Assembly (NCBI RefSeq): GCF_014204895.1
Contig: NZ_JACHMF010000001.1
Span: 3,968,001-4,032,000 of the forward strand
Source of the DNA: Paractinoplanes abujensis
GTDB taxonomy: Bacteria > Actinomycetota > Actinomycetes > Mycobacteriales > Micromonosporaceae
Direction of reading: 5' to 3'
DNA: 64,000 bases
Below, piece by piece: positions 33,701 to 42,770 of this stretch. Under the pieces are notes generated by a model that was not told the origin of the DNA, did no database searches, and saw only the letters and a program-made list of their open reading frames with translations. Each line of letters starts with the position of its first letter. Position 1 is the first letter of the stretch. Both the position numbers and the translations under genes were made by a program.

Positions 33701-33714
33701 TGGGAGCGCTCCCG
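33701..33714. promoter_or_regulatory. LacI-type operator before the sugar dehydrogenase
   Basis: TGGGAGCGCTCCCG contains the perfect palindrome GGGAGCGCTCCC. It is the common operator of LacI-family sugar regulators in actinomycetes, for example CebR in Streptomyces. It overlaps a TATGAT -10-like hexamer and lies 37 bases before the start of a secreted sugar dehydrogenase. No LacI gene is in the window. Confidence 0.65.
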
Positions 33715-33750
33715 GAACGTGTAACCCACCCCCGCTCGAGGAGCCCTACC

Positions 33751-34953
33751 ATGACGCTCGGACGTAGTCGTACGGTCGCTGTGCTGGCCGGCCTGCTGTT
33801 ACTGGTGCTGTCGGCACCGCTGTCGAGCGCGGGGCCGGCGGCCGGCGCGCCCCGTGTCCGCCCCGTCCCCCTGACCGAACTGACCGTGGTGTCCGAGCAG
33901 GTGGCCTTCGGTCTGCAGCGTCCGATCGCCATCACCGGGCTCCCGGACGGGCGGATGCTGATCGCCGAGAAGGACGGCACCGTCCGCTCCTACCACCCGG
34001 ACACCGGCCTGGCCGCCGACCCGGTGCTCGACCTGAGCGCCCTGATCGAGACGTCCGACAACGAACGCGGCCTGCTCGGCATCACCCCGGCCCCGGACTT
34101 CGCTCGCACCGGCATGCTGTACGTGTCGTACACGAGCCGGCCGGCCGGCGCGCTGACGGTGGCCCGGCTGCCGATCAGCGCCCCGGAGCGGTTGCAGGTG
34201 CTGCTGACGCAGGAGCACGCCGAGTACGGCAACCACAACGGCGGACAGGTGGCGTTCGGCCGCGACGGCTACCTTTACTGGTCCACCGGCGACGGCGGCT
34301 ACTCCGGCGACCCGTTCAAGTCCGGTCAGGACCTCGGCACCCTGCTCGGCAAGATCATCCGGATCGACGTGAACCGGGCCTGCGGGTCGCGGCCGTACTG
34401 CGTTCCCGCGAGCAACCCGTTCGTCCGTAAGCCGGGCGCCCGTCCGGAGATCTGGCTTTACGGTCTGCGCAACCCGTGGCGTTTCTCCATCGACGTCGAC
34501 AACTCGCTGTGGATCGGGGACGTCGGCCAGGGCCTGGTCGAGGAGGTCAACCACGTCCGCCCCGGGCAGGGTGGGGCCAACCTGGGCTGGTCGTGCAAGG
34601 AGGGCACTCCGATATTCGACCCTGAGCAGTGCCGGCCGGGTGTGCGTTACGTCGACCCGGTTTTCGAGTACGAGCATTTCATGACCGAGGGCTGCTCGGT
34701 CACCGGCGGCGTGGTGTATCGAGGATCCCGCACGCCCGAGGCGCGGGGCGTCTACCTCGCGAGCGACTACTGCAACACTCGCGCGTTCGCGGTGCGTCCC
34801 CGGGCCGGGGGCGGCTACGACTCGGCCACGATCGGCACCTTCCCCACCCAGCCGACCGCCTTCGCCGCCGACGTGCACGGCGAGCTGTACGTGCTCAGCG
34901 ACCTCCCCGGCTTCCTGAGCCGCATTCGGATCGAGCACGTTCCGCCCGCCTGA
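33751..34953 (+). CDS. Secreted PQQ-dependent sugar dehydrogenase (GSDH family)
   Basis: Secreted soluble quinoprotein of the glucose/sorbosone dehydrogenase family (400 aa). The signal peptide covers about residues 1-33. The six-bladed propeller pattern is visible: the N-terminal LQRPIAITGLPDGRMLIAEKDG-type blade (in part), the catalytic-region NHNGGQVAFGRDGYLYWSTGDGG with its histidine, then GLRNPWRFS. Such enzymes oxidise aldose sugars with PQQ; many actinobacterial members have unknown substrates. ATG 33751 has a GAGGAG site. The LacI-type operator suggests sugar-dependent control. No PQQ synthesis genes are seen here. Confidence 0.87.
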   Translation: MTLGRSRTVAVLAGLLLLVLSAPLSSAGPAAGAPRVRPVPLTELTVVSEQVAFGLQRPIAITGLPDGRMLIAEKDGTVRSYHPDTGLAADPVLDLSALIETSDNERGLLGITPAPDFARTGMLYVSYTSRPAGALTVARLPISAPERLQVLLTQEHAEYGNHNGGQVAFGRDGYLYWSTGDGGYSGDPFKSGQDLGTLLGKIIRIDVNRACGSRPYCVPASNPFVRKPGARPEIWLYGLRNPWRFSIDVDNSLWIGDVGQGLVEEVNHVRPGQGGANLGWSCKEGTPIFDPEQCRPGVRYVDPVFEYEHFMTEGCSVTGGVVYRGSRTPEARGVYLASDYCNTRAFAVRPRAGGGYDSATIGTFPTQPTAFAADVHGELYVLSDLPGFLSRIRIEHVPPA

Positions 34954-35090
34954 CGCCCCACCCCGGGCCGCTCCGCGCGCGACCGGAGCCGGACTGCCGA
35001 TCAGCACGCCGGCGCGGCCCCGGGGCCTGGTCCGGGGCCACACGCCCGTCGAGCCGGCCTGCCTTCGGCCGCCCGGATGCGCCGCGCTCG

Positions 35091-36287
35091 TTACGGTTGA
35101 TCGGTGCGACCGTTTCTGACCTGATTGATGGCGGCCTGCAGGCGCAGCCACGTCGGGTCGTGGTCATGGGTCTCGACGACGCGGTCAAGGTCGCCGTGAC
35201 GCCATGTGCGCACGCCGTCGGTGCGCTCGAGCTCGTCCCACAGGTAGCCGGTGGCGTCGATCGGCTCGGTACCCGCGAGGAAGGCGGCTACTCCGGCGGC
35301 ATCCGGGGTGACCGGGGCACCCGGAACAGACAACAGGACGAGGCCGCCGTCGCGGTCAGCCATGACCAACTGGCCACTCGCCGTACGGGCCAGCGCGGTT
35401 ACTCCAGCGCCGCCCACGGGGTGAACGGTGGCTGTCCCGGCGGCCAGGCCGAGCGCGAGCAGTGCGCCCTCAGGAGTGCCCATCCACAGGACGTCCGGGT
35501 CGGGGCCGAACGCGATGTCGTTCCGCAGCCAGTTCAGCGCGAACTCAGTCCAATCCGGCGGAGTCGATACCGGAGCCGGCTCCCGCAGCGTGAGGGCCAC
35601 CTGCCGCTCCAGCGCCGGAAACGAATACACCTCCAGTGACTGCCCGTAGGCGTTGCCGCGCACGGCGAAGTGCCGCCCGTCCGGACTCCATACCGGTGTC
35701 TCGTAGCCATCAGCGTCGAGCACGAGCGCTCGGCTGCGGATCCGCATCCTTCGATCCTCGGCCCGGGCGAACAGGACCAGCGTCGCGCCCTGGTCGCTGG
35801 CCAGGGTGAGGACGAGGCCACCGGCGGGATGCTCGGCAACGCCGGTGTCCCAGCGCGGCCCGGCGCCGACCACGCCGGCGTCATGCTCGACCACGTCCGA
35901 GGCCAGCCAGGCGTCCTCACCGCCGTCACTGGCGGGTGATGCCCACACAGTGCCGCCGTCCGGGCTGAAGGCCAGGCTCCCGTATTCGGTGGGCCAGGTC
36001 GTAACCCCGTCGGGCGTCCACCGCCACAGCACGCCGCCCGCGGTAACCAGGAGCACCGGCTCGTACGGGTGCCACGCGAGTTCCGGTACTTGTTTGCGCC
36101 GCTCCCAAGCAGGCAAGTTGCCGTAGCTGTCCGCGTCGCCGCTGACTGTGCCGACCGGCCGCAGGCTGAGATCCCACACGTTCACCGCCGGCCGGGTCAC
36201 ATCCACGCCGGCGACCAGAGCCAGGCGCGGATGGGCAACCAGCCGTTCCACCGGCGTGGCGAGCAGGGTCCGGTGCACCGTCTCCAT
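35091..36287 (-). CDS. Uncharacterised beta-propeller protein
   Basis: Soluble protein (398 aa) with repeated WD-like or PQQ-like beta-propeller elements, for example LAFSPDGGTVWAS, PVWSPDGRHFAVRGNAYG and DVLWMGTPEGALLALGL. There is no signal peptide. I do not recognise a defined family. ATG 36287 is chosen (a GTG lies one codon upstream). It follows the redoxin gene by about 20 bases on the same strand and is likely the last gene of the DUF4331-redoxin-propeller operon. Confidence 0.7.
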   Translation of the reverse strand: METVHRTLLATPVERLVAHPRLALVAGVDVTRPAVNVWDLSLRPVGTVSGDADSYGNLPAWERRKQVPELAWHPYEPVLLVTAGGVLWRWTPDGVTTWPTEYGSLAFSPDGGTVWASPASDGGEDAWLASDVVEHDAGVVGAGPRWDTGVAEHPAGGLVLTLASDQGATLVLFARAEDRRMRIRSRALVLDADGYETPVWSPDGRHFAVRGNAYGQSLEVYSFPALERQVALTLREPAPVSTPPDWTEFALNWLRNDIAFGPDPDVLWMGTPEGALLALGLAAGTATVHPVGGAGVTALARTASGQLVMADRDGGLVLLSVPGAPVTPDAAGVAAFLAGTEPIDATGYLWDELERTDGVRTWRHGDLDRVVETHDHDPTWLRLQAAINQVRNGRTDQP

Positions 36288-36310
36288 CACCGTGTGACGG
36301 TACCGGCGCC

Positions 36311-36850
36311 TCAGCTGCAGACGCCATCCACGCTGCAGAAGGATGCTTCAGTCGCACCGGCCGGGACGGTCCCCGGCACAGGCGCGGACTTGGCGTCGAT
36401 GAGCCGGGTGACCGCCGAGGCGATCTCCATGTCGTCCACCGCGCCGAAGTGGTGCGCGCGCAGCACGCCGTCGCGGTCGATCAGCAGCAGAGTGGGGGTT
36501 CCACGCATCCCGTACCGGCCGAAGGTGACCGGCGTGGGGTTGCCCTCCTCGTGTGCGTCGACGCCGACCGGGAAGGTGACCCGGTACTCGTGCAGGAAGG
36601 CTTCGAGGCTGACCGGCGTCATCGCCTGGTGATGCTCGAAGACGCTGTGCAGTCCGACGACGGCCAGGTCGCCGCCGAACACGCGGGCCAGCTTGGCGGC
36701 CTGCGGCAGGCCGTGTGCCACGCAGCCCGGGCACAGCATCTGGAATGCCTCGACGACGATCACCTGGCCGCGCAGCGCGGTCAGGCTCAGCGGCTCGCTG
36801 TTGAACCACTGCGTGGTGGTCCACTCGGGCGCCTCGGTTCGGGTGTTCAC
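36311..36850 (-). CDS. Thioredoxin-like/TlpA-type redoxin
   Basis: Thioredoxin-fold protein (179 aa). The active-site motif is CPGC (in FQMLCPGCVAHG), and the cis-proline is in GTPTLLLID. There is no signal peptide. The C-terminus has two further cysteines (FCSVDGVCS) that could form an extra redox pair. The start is GTG 36850 with GGAAGGA upstream. It lies 54 bases downstream of the DUF4331 gene and 23 before the propeller gene, suggesting one transcript. Confidence 0.8.
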   Translation of the reverse strand: MNTRTEAPEWTTTQWFNSEPLSLTALRGQVIVVEAFQMLCPGCVAHGLPQAAKLARVFGGDLAVVGLHSVFEHHQAMTPVSLEAFLHEYRVTFPVGVDAHEEGNPTPVTFGRYGMRGTPTLLLIDRDGVLRAHHFGAVDDMEIASAVTRLIDAKSAPVPGTVPAGATEASFCSVDGVCS

Positions 36851-36904
36851 GCGGTCAGATTCCTTCCCGTACGGCCGTACACGGTCCACCGTCCTGACAC
36901 GTGA

Positions 36905-37909
36905 TCAGGCCGGGATCACGTACGGGAACTGCTCGGATGAAGCGGTCGCCGTCAGACCCGTGCTGACCGCGGCATTGGTCACCAGCGAGAACATCACCTC
37001 GGGTGCGTTGTCGCCGAGCCGGCGGCCGTTGAAGCCGGCGAACGAGAAGGCGGCCGCGGTGCCCGTGACGTACGGGAGGGTGTCGGGGAAGATGCGCTCC
37101 ACCACCGTGGCCGCGTACGCATCGGGCCTGGTCGTGGTGCCGAGCAGCTGGACCGTCGCGCGGATCAGGTTCTCGGTCGCCTTGCCGTAGGCATCGCGGT
37201 CGCCGGCGGGCTGCGTCTCGTTGGCGCGGCTGGACACCTCGGAGTCATGGTCGCGGAAGATCGGCCAGATCATCGGCAGCCCGGCCCGGTTGATCTGCCG
37301 CCAGCCGCCCGCGTCGGTGGCGAGCTTGGCCACGCTCCACACCCGGATACTGCGCCCGGCGCTGAGGTCGGCGTCGGTGTCCGGCACCTGAAGGACGATG
37401 GTGGACACGGTGGAGCCGGCGAAGGTGCTGGCCACGTCGGCCGGCGGGGCAAGATCAACGCTCTGCCCGTGCTGGACGACCTGGTCGATCGCGCCGAGTT
37501 GGCGCAGGTCCAGGGAGAAGGGTTCGGCCGCGCGCCCGGCCCAGACGCGCAGGCCACCGTCGCCGGCCACCGCCTCGCCGGTGCGGCCGCCGGCGATCTC
37601 GACACCGGTGGCGGTGTCATCGGTCGCGTCGGCGCCACTGAGCCGGAACACCCGGTAGCTCTGCCCGGCGTCGTCCTGGGCGTCGAAGACGATGCGGAAG
37701 GTCAGGTTCTCGACAGTCGAGCCGTCGAGGTGGACCTTGAACTCGTAGCGGCCCTCGTCGTGGAAGCCGAGCGGCACGCCGTCCCCGGCCAGCGAGGTAC
37801 GGACGTTCATGGCGAACACCGTCGCGCCGGGCGCGTCGAAGACGTACTGGTCGGTGATGTTCAGCCGCGGGTCCTGGCGAGCGAGCGGGGAATCGAGATG
37901 GTGAGACAT
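36905..37909 (-). CDS. DUF4331-family protein
   Basis: Protein of 334 aa beginning MSHHLDSPLARQDPR, the characteristic start of the DUF4331 family (function unknown). The rest is beta-rich with a histidine/aspartate-rich N-terminus that could bind metal. No signal peptide is visible. ATG 37909 has a GGAGGTAGAGG site. The gene is the first of a likely three-gene operon with a redoxin and a propeller protein. Two symmetric sequences lie upstream. Confidence 0.8.
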   Translation of the reverse strand: MSHHLDSPLARQDPRLNITDQYVFDAPGATVFAMNVRTSLAGDGVPLGFHDEGRYEFKVHLDGSTVENLTFRIVFDAQDDAGQSYRVFRLSGADATDDTATGVEIAGGRTGEAVAGDGGLRVWAGRAAEPFSLDLRQLGAIDQVVQHGQSVDLAPPADVASTFAGSTVSTIVLQVPDTDADLSAGRSIRVWSVAKLATDAGGWRQINRAGLPMIWPIFRDHDSEVSSRANETQPAGDRDAYGKATENLIRATVQLLGTTTRPDAYAATVVERIFPDTLPYVTGTAAAFSFAGFNGRRLGDNAPEVMFSLVTNAAVSTGLTATASSEQFPYVIPA

Positions 37910-37970
37910 GACCTCTACCTCCGGTGAGTTACTGGGAACGACAGTCAGCGCCACCGCCGCCACCATTTTG

Positions 37971-38041
37971 TTGGCAGTGCCAAACATACTCGCCCGTGCC
38001 CGCATCGCAACCCCCGAGGGTGTGTGCACTAGGGCACACAC
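37971..38041. promoter_or_regulatory. Two dyads upstream of the DUF4331 operon
   Basis: TTGGCA-G-TGCCAA (37971-37983) and GTGTGTGC-N6-GCACACAC (38020-38041) are perfect inverted repeats in the roughly 400-base gap between the DUF4331 and DGPF genes. They may be operators for the minus-strand operon. No regulator gene is adjacent, and the rest of the gap holds nothing else I can identify apart from the ECF-type promoter at 38230. Confidence 0.4.
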
Positions 38042-38229
38042 GAGACGCCGTCCATCTGAGCTCAGCAAGCCGGCACGGCATTGCCGGTCCTACCGCCGTT
38101 CGGGACCTCGATCAGCGGCGACTGGTCCGGTTTATCGCACAGAAGGGGCCGCTGGCATGAACTTCAGTACGTAAAGCGGACTCCGCACATACGGCGGCGC
38201 GGAGAATCTTGAAGAAATGCAGGTCTGGC

Positions 38230-38256
38230 TGTCGATCCGGACGCACGATGTTCGTC
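38230..38256 (+). promoter_or_regulatory. ECF42-type promoter (TGTCGA-N17-CGTC)
   Basis: TGTCGA (38230-38235) is followed after 17 bases by CGTC (38253-38256). ECF42 sigma factors are known to recognise TGTCGA at -35 and CGTC/CGAC at -10, usually in front of their own DGPF-sigma operons. Position and orientation fit autoregulation of the DGPF-sigma pair. Confidence 0.55.
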
Positions 38257-38313
38257 GTCGCTGATGACGGAGCCGGACAGGCCGGCCCGCGACCCAGTGC
38301 AGGAGGCAGCTCC

Positions 38314-38670
38314 ATGGCCAAGTACGCGATCCTCATCTACGAAGACCCGGCCTTCTACGCGAACGCATCGCCCGAGGCGTGGGCCGCGGTGCTCGACGCG
38401 CACAGCACGTTCGTCAAGCAGGTCTCCGAGCTCGGCGGGTCCCTCGCGGGCGGAGAGGCGCTCGCGCCCACGACGACGGCCACCACGATCAAAGGCGCCG
38501 GCACGGTGACGGACGGCCCGTTCGTCGAGACCAAGGAAGCCTTCGGCGGCTACTACGTCGTCGAGGCGCGCGACCTCGACCACGCCATCGAGATCGCCAA
38601 GCTGTGCCCGGCCCCCGGCGGCGGCGTCGAGGTCCGCCCGGTCGTGGACGCGACGACCAACCCGTTCTGA
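38314..38670 (+). CDS. DGPF/YCII-related protein
   Basis: Small ferredoxin-like-fold protein (118 aa) of the YCII-related DGPF family. The signature DGPFVETKE is near residue 69 and is followed by GGYYVVEARD. Proteins of this family are always found with ECF42 sigma factors, and this one directly precedes such a gene. The biochemical role is unknown; related YCII proteins have hydrolase-like active sites. ATG 38314 has AGGAGG upstream. The stop overlaps the apparent start of the sigma gene. Confidence 0.85.
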   Translation: MAKYAILIYEDPAFYANASPEAWAAVLDAHSTFVKQVSELGGSLAGGEALAPTTTATTIKGAGTVTDGPFVETKEAFGGYYVVEARDLDHAIEIAKLCPAPGGGVEVRPVVDATTNPF

Positions 38671-39983
38671 TCACTCCCCACGACGAGCCGGCCGCGTCCG
38701 CCAGGCAAGCGGACGCGGTCGCTGCCGCGCTGGCGCAAGCCCACCGCTCCGAGTGGGCCTTCGTGCTGTCCGCCACGGTGCGCGTCGCGGGCGACCTGGA
38801 CGTCGCGGAGGAGTGCGCGCAGGAGGCGTACGTCCGCGCGCTGCAGACCTGGACCCGCGACGGCGTCCCGGAGCGGCCCGGCGCGTGGCTGACCACGGCG
38901 GCGCGGAATCAGGCGCTGGACCGGTTGCGTCGCGAAATCACCCTCCGGCGCAAGCTCCCGCTGCTCGTGGAGCCGGCGACCGTCGATCCGCACAACCCGG
39001 CCGACCTTGACCGGCCCGACGCCACGGTGCCGGACGACCGGCTCCGGCTGGTGTTCACCTGCTGCCACCCCGCCCTCGCCCCCGAGGCCCGCGTCGCCCT
39101 CACCCTGCGCCTGGTCTGCGGCGTTCCCACGCCCGACGTTGCCCGGGCCTTCCTGGTGTCCGAGCCGACGATGGCGGCACGGATCACCCGGGCCAAGAAG
39201 AAGATCGCCGAAGCACGGATCCCCTACCGGGTTCCCGGCCGGGCGGAGCTGCCCGAACGCCTGGACAGCGTGCTCACTGCTGTCCACCTGCTCTTCAGCA
39301 CCGGCCACACGGCCGGCAAGGGCGACACGCTCGTCGATGAGGAAATCTGCGACCGGGCCATGCACCTCGCGCGCACCCTCGCCGCGCTGCTCCCCGAGCA
39401 GCCCGAGACCCGCGGCCTGCTGGGCCTGCTGCTCCTCACCGACGCGCGCCGGGCCACCCGGACCGACCAGCAGGGCCGGCTGCTCCTGCTCGCCGACCAG
39501 GACCGGACGCGCTGGGACCAGCGCGCGATTCTGGAGGGGCTCACGGTGACGGCCGGGGCACTGGCGTCCGGCCCACCGGCGCGGTTCACCCTGCAGGCGG
39601 CGATCGCCGGCGTGCACGCGACGGCGCCGTCGCTGGAGCAAACCGACTGGCCGCGCGTCGTGCATCTCTACGACCGGCTGCTGGCGGTGTGGAACACCCC
39701 GGTGGTCGCGCTCAACCGGGCCGCCGCCGTGGCGTTCGCCGACGGTCCGGCCGCCGCCCTGCCGCTCCTCGACGAGCTGGCGGCCGATCCCCGGCTCGCC
39801 GACTACCCTTACCTTCCCGCCACCCGCGCCGACCTGCTGCGCCGCCTCGGCGACGCCGCCGGAGCGGCGAGCGCGTACCGGCGCGCGATGGAACTCACGG
39901 CGAACTCCGCGGAGCGCGCTTTCCTGGAGCAGCGCCTGGCCGAGGTCAGCCGCGCCGCCGGCGCCAGGCCCGCCCCCGGCTGA
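38667..39983 (+). CDS. ECF42-type RNA polymerase sigma factor, probable CTG start
   Basis: Extracytoplasmic-function sigma factor (about 438 aa). Region 2 (ECAQEAYVRALQTW, AARNQALDRLRRE) and region 4 (TPDVARAFLVSEPTMAARITRAKKKIAEA, in part) are followed by a roughly 200-residue C-terminal extension with TPR-like helices (DEEICDRAMHLARTLAAL, PVVALNRAAAVA). This layout and the DGPF neighbour identify the ECF42 group, which lacks an anti-sigma factor and is probably controlled by its extension. No ATG, GTG or TTG is available near the N-terminus; CTG at 38667, overlapping the DGPF stop (CTGA), is the most plausible start. A GTG about 65 bases upstream is the alternative. Confidence 0.82.
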   Translation: MITPHDEPAASARQADAVAAALAQAHRSEWAFVLSATVRVAGDLDVAEECAQEAYVRALQTWTRDGVPERPGAWLTTAARNQALDRLRREITLRRKLPLLVEPATVDPHNPADLDRPDATVPDDRLRLVFTCCHPALAPEARVALTLRLVCGVPTPDVARAFLVSEPTMAARITRAKKKIAEARIPYRVPGRAELPERLDSVLTAVHLLFSTGHTAGKGDTLVDEEICDRAMHLARTLAALLPEQPETRGLLGLLLLTDARRATRTDQQGRLLLLADQDRTRWDQRAILEGLTVTAGALASGPPARFTLQAAIAGVHATAPSLEQTDWPRVVHLYDRLLAVWNTPVVALNRAAAVAFADGPAAALPLLDELAADPRLADYPYLPATRADLLRRLGDAAGAASAYRRAMELTANSAERAFLEQRLAEVSRAAGARPAPG

Positions 39984-40020
39984 GGTCGGCGGGCTCGGCG
40001 GTCGTCGACAACACCGGCTT

Positions 40021-40863
40021 TCAGGCTCCCCCGTTGATGGCGCCGGTGCGCAGGGCGCCCTCCTTGACCTTCCACTTGGTGAGCAGGGCGTCGTACGTGC
40101 CGTCGTTGATCATCGCGTACAGCGCTGTCTGAATGGCGGCGGTGAGCGGCTTACGATCTTTCGCCACGCCGATGCCGTACGGGATGGCTTCGATCTGCGG
40201 TCCGGAAAGCTCCAACGTGGTCATCTTCTCCACGTCGAGCGCCGCGATGGGAAAGTCGTTGAGCGCGGCGTCGGCTTTCCCGTCACGGACGGACGCAGAG
40301 GGCCGGTCGGTGCTGACCACCGTGAGCTTGCGACGGCCGCACGCTTTGCCCTGCGCAGTCGCCATCTCCACGAAGACAGTGTCCGGCTGAGCCGCCACCC
40401 GCCGGCCACACAGGCCCGGCATGCCGCCGATGTCGCCCGTGCCCTTGCGCACGACGATGGACGTGCCGGCGTTGAGGTAGTCCACGAAGTCGACCTTCTT
40501 CTGCCGTTCGGCCCGGTCGAACATCGACGAGATCGACGCGTCGATCTTCTTGCTCCTGACCTGCTCGAGCAGATCGCCGAAGGCCACGGTGCGCCATTCG
40601 ACGCGGGCACCGAGTTTGGCCGCGACGGCCTGCGCGACGTCGATGTCGAGCCCGGCGTAGGCGGAGCCACGCTTGAAGGTCATCGGTTCGAAGGTCGGGT
40701 CGGTTCCGAACACCAGAACGTCGCCTCGGTCGACCGAGCCGGCCAGAGCCGCCCGGGCTTCCGCGAGCCGGTCGACGGGCTGCTCGACCGGCTCGGTTCC
40801 GGCGCATCCGGTCAAGGCGACGATTGCGGCGACGAGGAGCACCGGAACGTTGACGATTCGCAC
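40021..40863 (-). CDS. Amino-acid-type ABC solute-binding lipoprotein (orphan)
   Basis: Extracellular solute-binding protein of family 3 (280 aa). The lipobox is ALTGC (cysteine near residue 20). The domain shows FGTDPTFEPMTF near residue 52 and GLDIDVAQAVAAKLG, typical of amino-acid-binding proteins. Two extra cysteines (GLCGRR and KACGRR) could form a disulphide. GTG start with AGAGGGG upstream. No permease or ATPase gene is next to it; instead it is divergent from a chemoreceptor gene with a 121-base gap. Confidence 0.85.
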   Translation of the reverse strand: MRIVNVPVLLVAAIVALTGCAGTEPVEQPVDRLAEARAALAGSVDRGDVLVFGTDPTFEPMTFKRGSAYAGLDIDVAQAVAAKLGARVEWRTVAFGDLLEQVRSKKIDASISSMFDRAERQKKVDFVDYLNAGTSIVVRKGTGDIGGMPGLCGRRVAAQPDTVFVEMATAQGKACGRRKLTVVSTDRPSASVRDGKADAALNDFPIAALDVEKMTTLELSGPQIEAIPYGIGVAKDRKPLTAAIQTALYAMINDGTYDALLTKWKVKEGALRTGAINGGA

Positions 40864-40984
40864 GACGGACCCCTCTCCGGAACGCCTTCCCGGCTCTTAT
40901 CGACCGTCGGCGGCAGGCCCTTAGCCGATCCGGTCATGCCGGACCAGTAACGGCGATAGCGTGCGTCGAAGGAGAGGAGACGAC

Positions 40985-42559
40985 GTGAAATTCACCATTC
41001 GCCGTCAGATCGGTACCCTCGCGGTGGCCGGCTTCGTGCTGGTCATCGCGGCCGGAGCCATCGGGTACCAAGGCACCTCTTCCATCGCCGACCAGCAGAA
41101 GCTGGCCGGTGCGGCCGCTCGCGGCCTGCAGGCGGCGCAGTCGATCGACATCGCCCGGGCGCTGTTCCGAGGCAATGTGCTGGCGACGCTCGTGGCCAAC
41201 AACGCGACGGAACGTCAGACATCTCTGGATCGCCTCGGGGACAATGTCACCCAGGCCCGCGCCGGTGTCGACCAGGTGATCCGCTTCGTACCCGATCTGC
41301 GCGCGCCCGCCGACGCGGTGCTGCCGGTCCTCGACGAGCTGATCGCCTCCGGCCAGCGTATGGTCACGCTGGCCAGCCGGGTGGCCTCCGACCCCCGCCG
41401 TACGGCTGCACTGGCCGCTCGACCCGCGTACGACAAGGTCGACGCTGAGGCCGGGCAGGCGGTGGCCACCCTCACCGCGGCCATCAACGAACGAGTAGAG
41501 CAGGCGTCCGCACACGCGGCGACGGTGGCGGCCAACGCCCAGCGGCTCACCTTGGTGACCGGCCTCCTCTCCGCTCTTCTGCTGGGCGGGGCGGCGCTGC
41601 TGCTCGCGCGCCGTATCGCCCGGCGGGTCCACCACAGCCTCACGGCCGCACGCGCCATTGCCGGCTATGACTTGACCGCCGACCCGACGCTCGCGGGCGG
41701 CGATGAGCTTTCGCAGCTGGGCACCAGCCTCAACGACATCGTTCATTCCCTGCGGGGCGCCATGACCGACATCGGGGGCAACGCCAATGCGGTGGCTGCG
41801 GCGTCCGAGGAGCTGACCGCCACCAGCCGTCAGCTGTCCGGGGGCGCGGGCACCGCCTCGTCGGAGGCGGCTCAGGCCAGCGCGCAGATCACCGAGGTCA
41901 CGGCCAGCGTGGACGGCGCCACCGCCGCCGCGCAGGGCCTCGAGATGTCGATCGGCGACATCACCGCGGCGGTCGCCGAGGCCGGTTCCGTCGCCCGCGA
42001 GGCAGTCGAGCTGGCCAACGTCACCAACCAGACGATCGAGCATCTGCGTGTCTCCAGCGAGCAGGTGTCCGCAGTCGTCAGCATCATCACCGCCATCGCC
42101 GAGCAGACCAACCTGCTGGCCCTCAACGCCACGATCGAAGCGGCTCGGGCCGGCGAGCAAGGCAAAGGCTTCGCGGTGGTCGCCGGGGAAGTCAAGGATC
42201 TGTCGAGGGAGACCGCCACGGCCACCGGCGACATCACCGCCAAGGTGGCAGCCATGCAACGCGACACCACCAGCGCCTTGGAGGCGATCACCAGGATCAC
42301 CGAGGTGATCGATCGCGTGGACAATTTGCAAGGCACCATTTCGGCGGCGGTCATGAGCCAGTCGCAGGCGACCGGTCAGATCGTCACGAGCATCAATTCC
42401 GCAGTCCGCTCGGCGACGGACGTGTCGGATTCGATCGGCCGGGTGGCCAGCACCACGACACTCACCCACGAGGCCGCCACGCAGACCGAAGCGGCCGCCA
42501 CCGAGCTGGCATCTCTGGCCCAGCAGCTGCGCTTGCTCTCCCAGCGGTTCCGCCAGTAG
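40985..42559 (+). CDS. Methyl-accepting chemotaxis protein
   Basis: Transmembrane chemoreceptor (524 aa). TM1 is at about 9-31, a roughly 150-residue four-helix-type ligand domain follows, TM2 at about 186-208, HAMP at 208-260, then the signalling coiled coil with the conserved hairpin tip [20 protein letters not shown] from residue 373. No CheR-tethering pentapeptide is at the C-terminus. GTG 40985 has GGAGAGGAG upstream. It is divergent from the orphan solute-binding protein, which might present ligand to it. Presence of an MCP fits an organism with motile spores; that is inference. Confidence 0.9.
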   Translation: MKFTIRRQIGTLAVAGFVLVIAAGAIGYQGTSSIADQQKLAGAAARGLQAAQSIDIARALFRGNVLATLVANNATERQTSLDRLGDNVTQARAGVDQVIRFVPDLRAPADAVLPVLDELIASGQRMVTLASRVASDPRRTAALAARPAYDKVDAEAGQAVATLTAAINERVEQASAHAATVAANAQRLTLVTGLLSALLLGGAALLLARRIARRVHHSLTAARAIAGYDLTADPTLAGGDELSQLGTSLNDIVHSLRGAMTDIGGNANAVAAASEELTATSRQLSGGAGTASSEAAQASAQITEVTASVDGATAAAQGLEMSIGDITAAVAEAGSVAREAVELANVTNQTIEHLRVSSEQVSAVVSIITAIAEQTNLLALNATIEAARAGEQGKGFAVVAGEVKDLSRETATATGDITAKVAAMQRDTTSALEAITRITEVIDRVDNLQGTISAAVMSQSQATGQIVTSINSAVRSATDVSDSIGRVASTTTLTHEAATQTEAAATELASLAQQLRLLSQRFRQ

Positions 42560-42732
42560 GCACATTCGCGGCCGGCGTGCCGGGTGAATGTCCTCGACGA
42601 GCAGTGGTACGTGACCCGCCTCAGGGCTGAGCGGATTCACCCTCGGTCATCGGGAATTAACGCGGCGGAACCTGGCCGAAACGATGTCGAACCGCCGGCG
42701 GAACACCCGGAATCCAACCTCAGGCTCATTAC

Positions 42733-42746
42733 CTGTCATCCGACAG
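42733..42746. promoter_or_regulatory. Dyad upstream of the permease-carboxylase operon
   Basis: CTGTC-ATCC-GACAG is a perfect short inverted repeat 25 bases before the permease start. It could be an operator for the TetR regulator encoded at the end of the operon. No guanidine-I (ykkC) riboswitch sequence is recognisable in the 211-base leader region. Confidence 0.35.
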
Positions 42747-42770
42747 TTAAGACCCGCCGGAGGTGGAGTC

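Noticed and set aside
42560..42770. Possible guanidine-I (ykkC) riboswitch before the permease operon
   Set aside because: I looked for the conserved segments of this riboswitch class and did not find them. A covariance search would be decisive.
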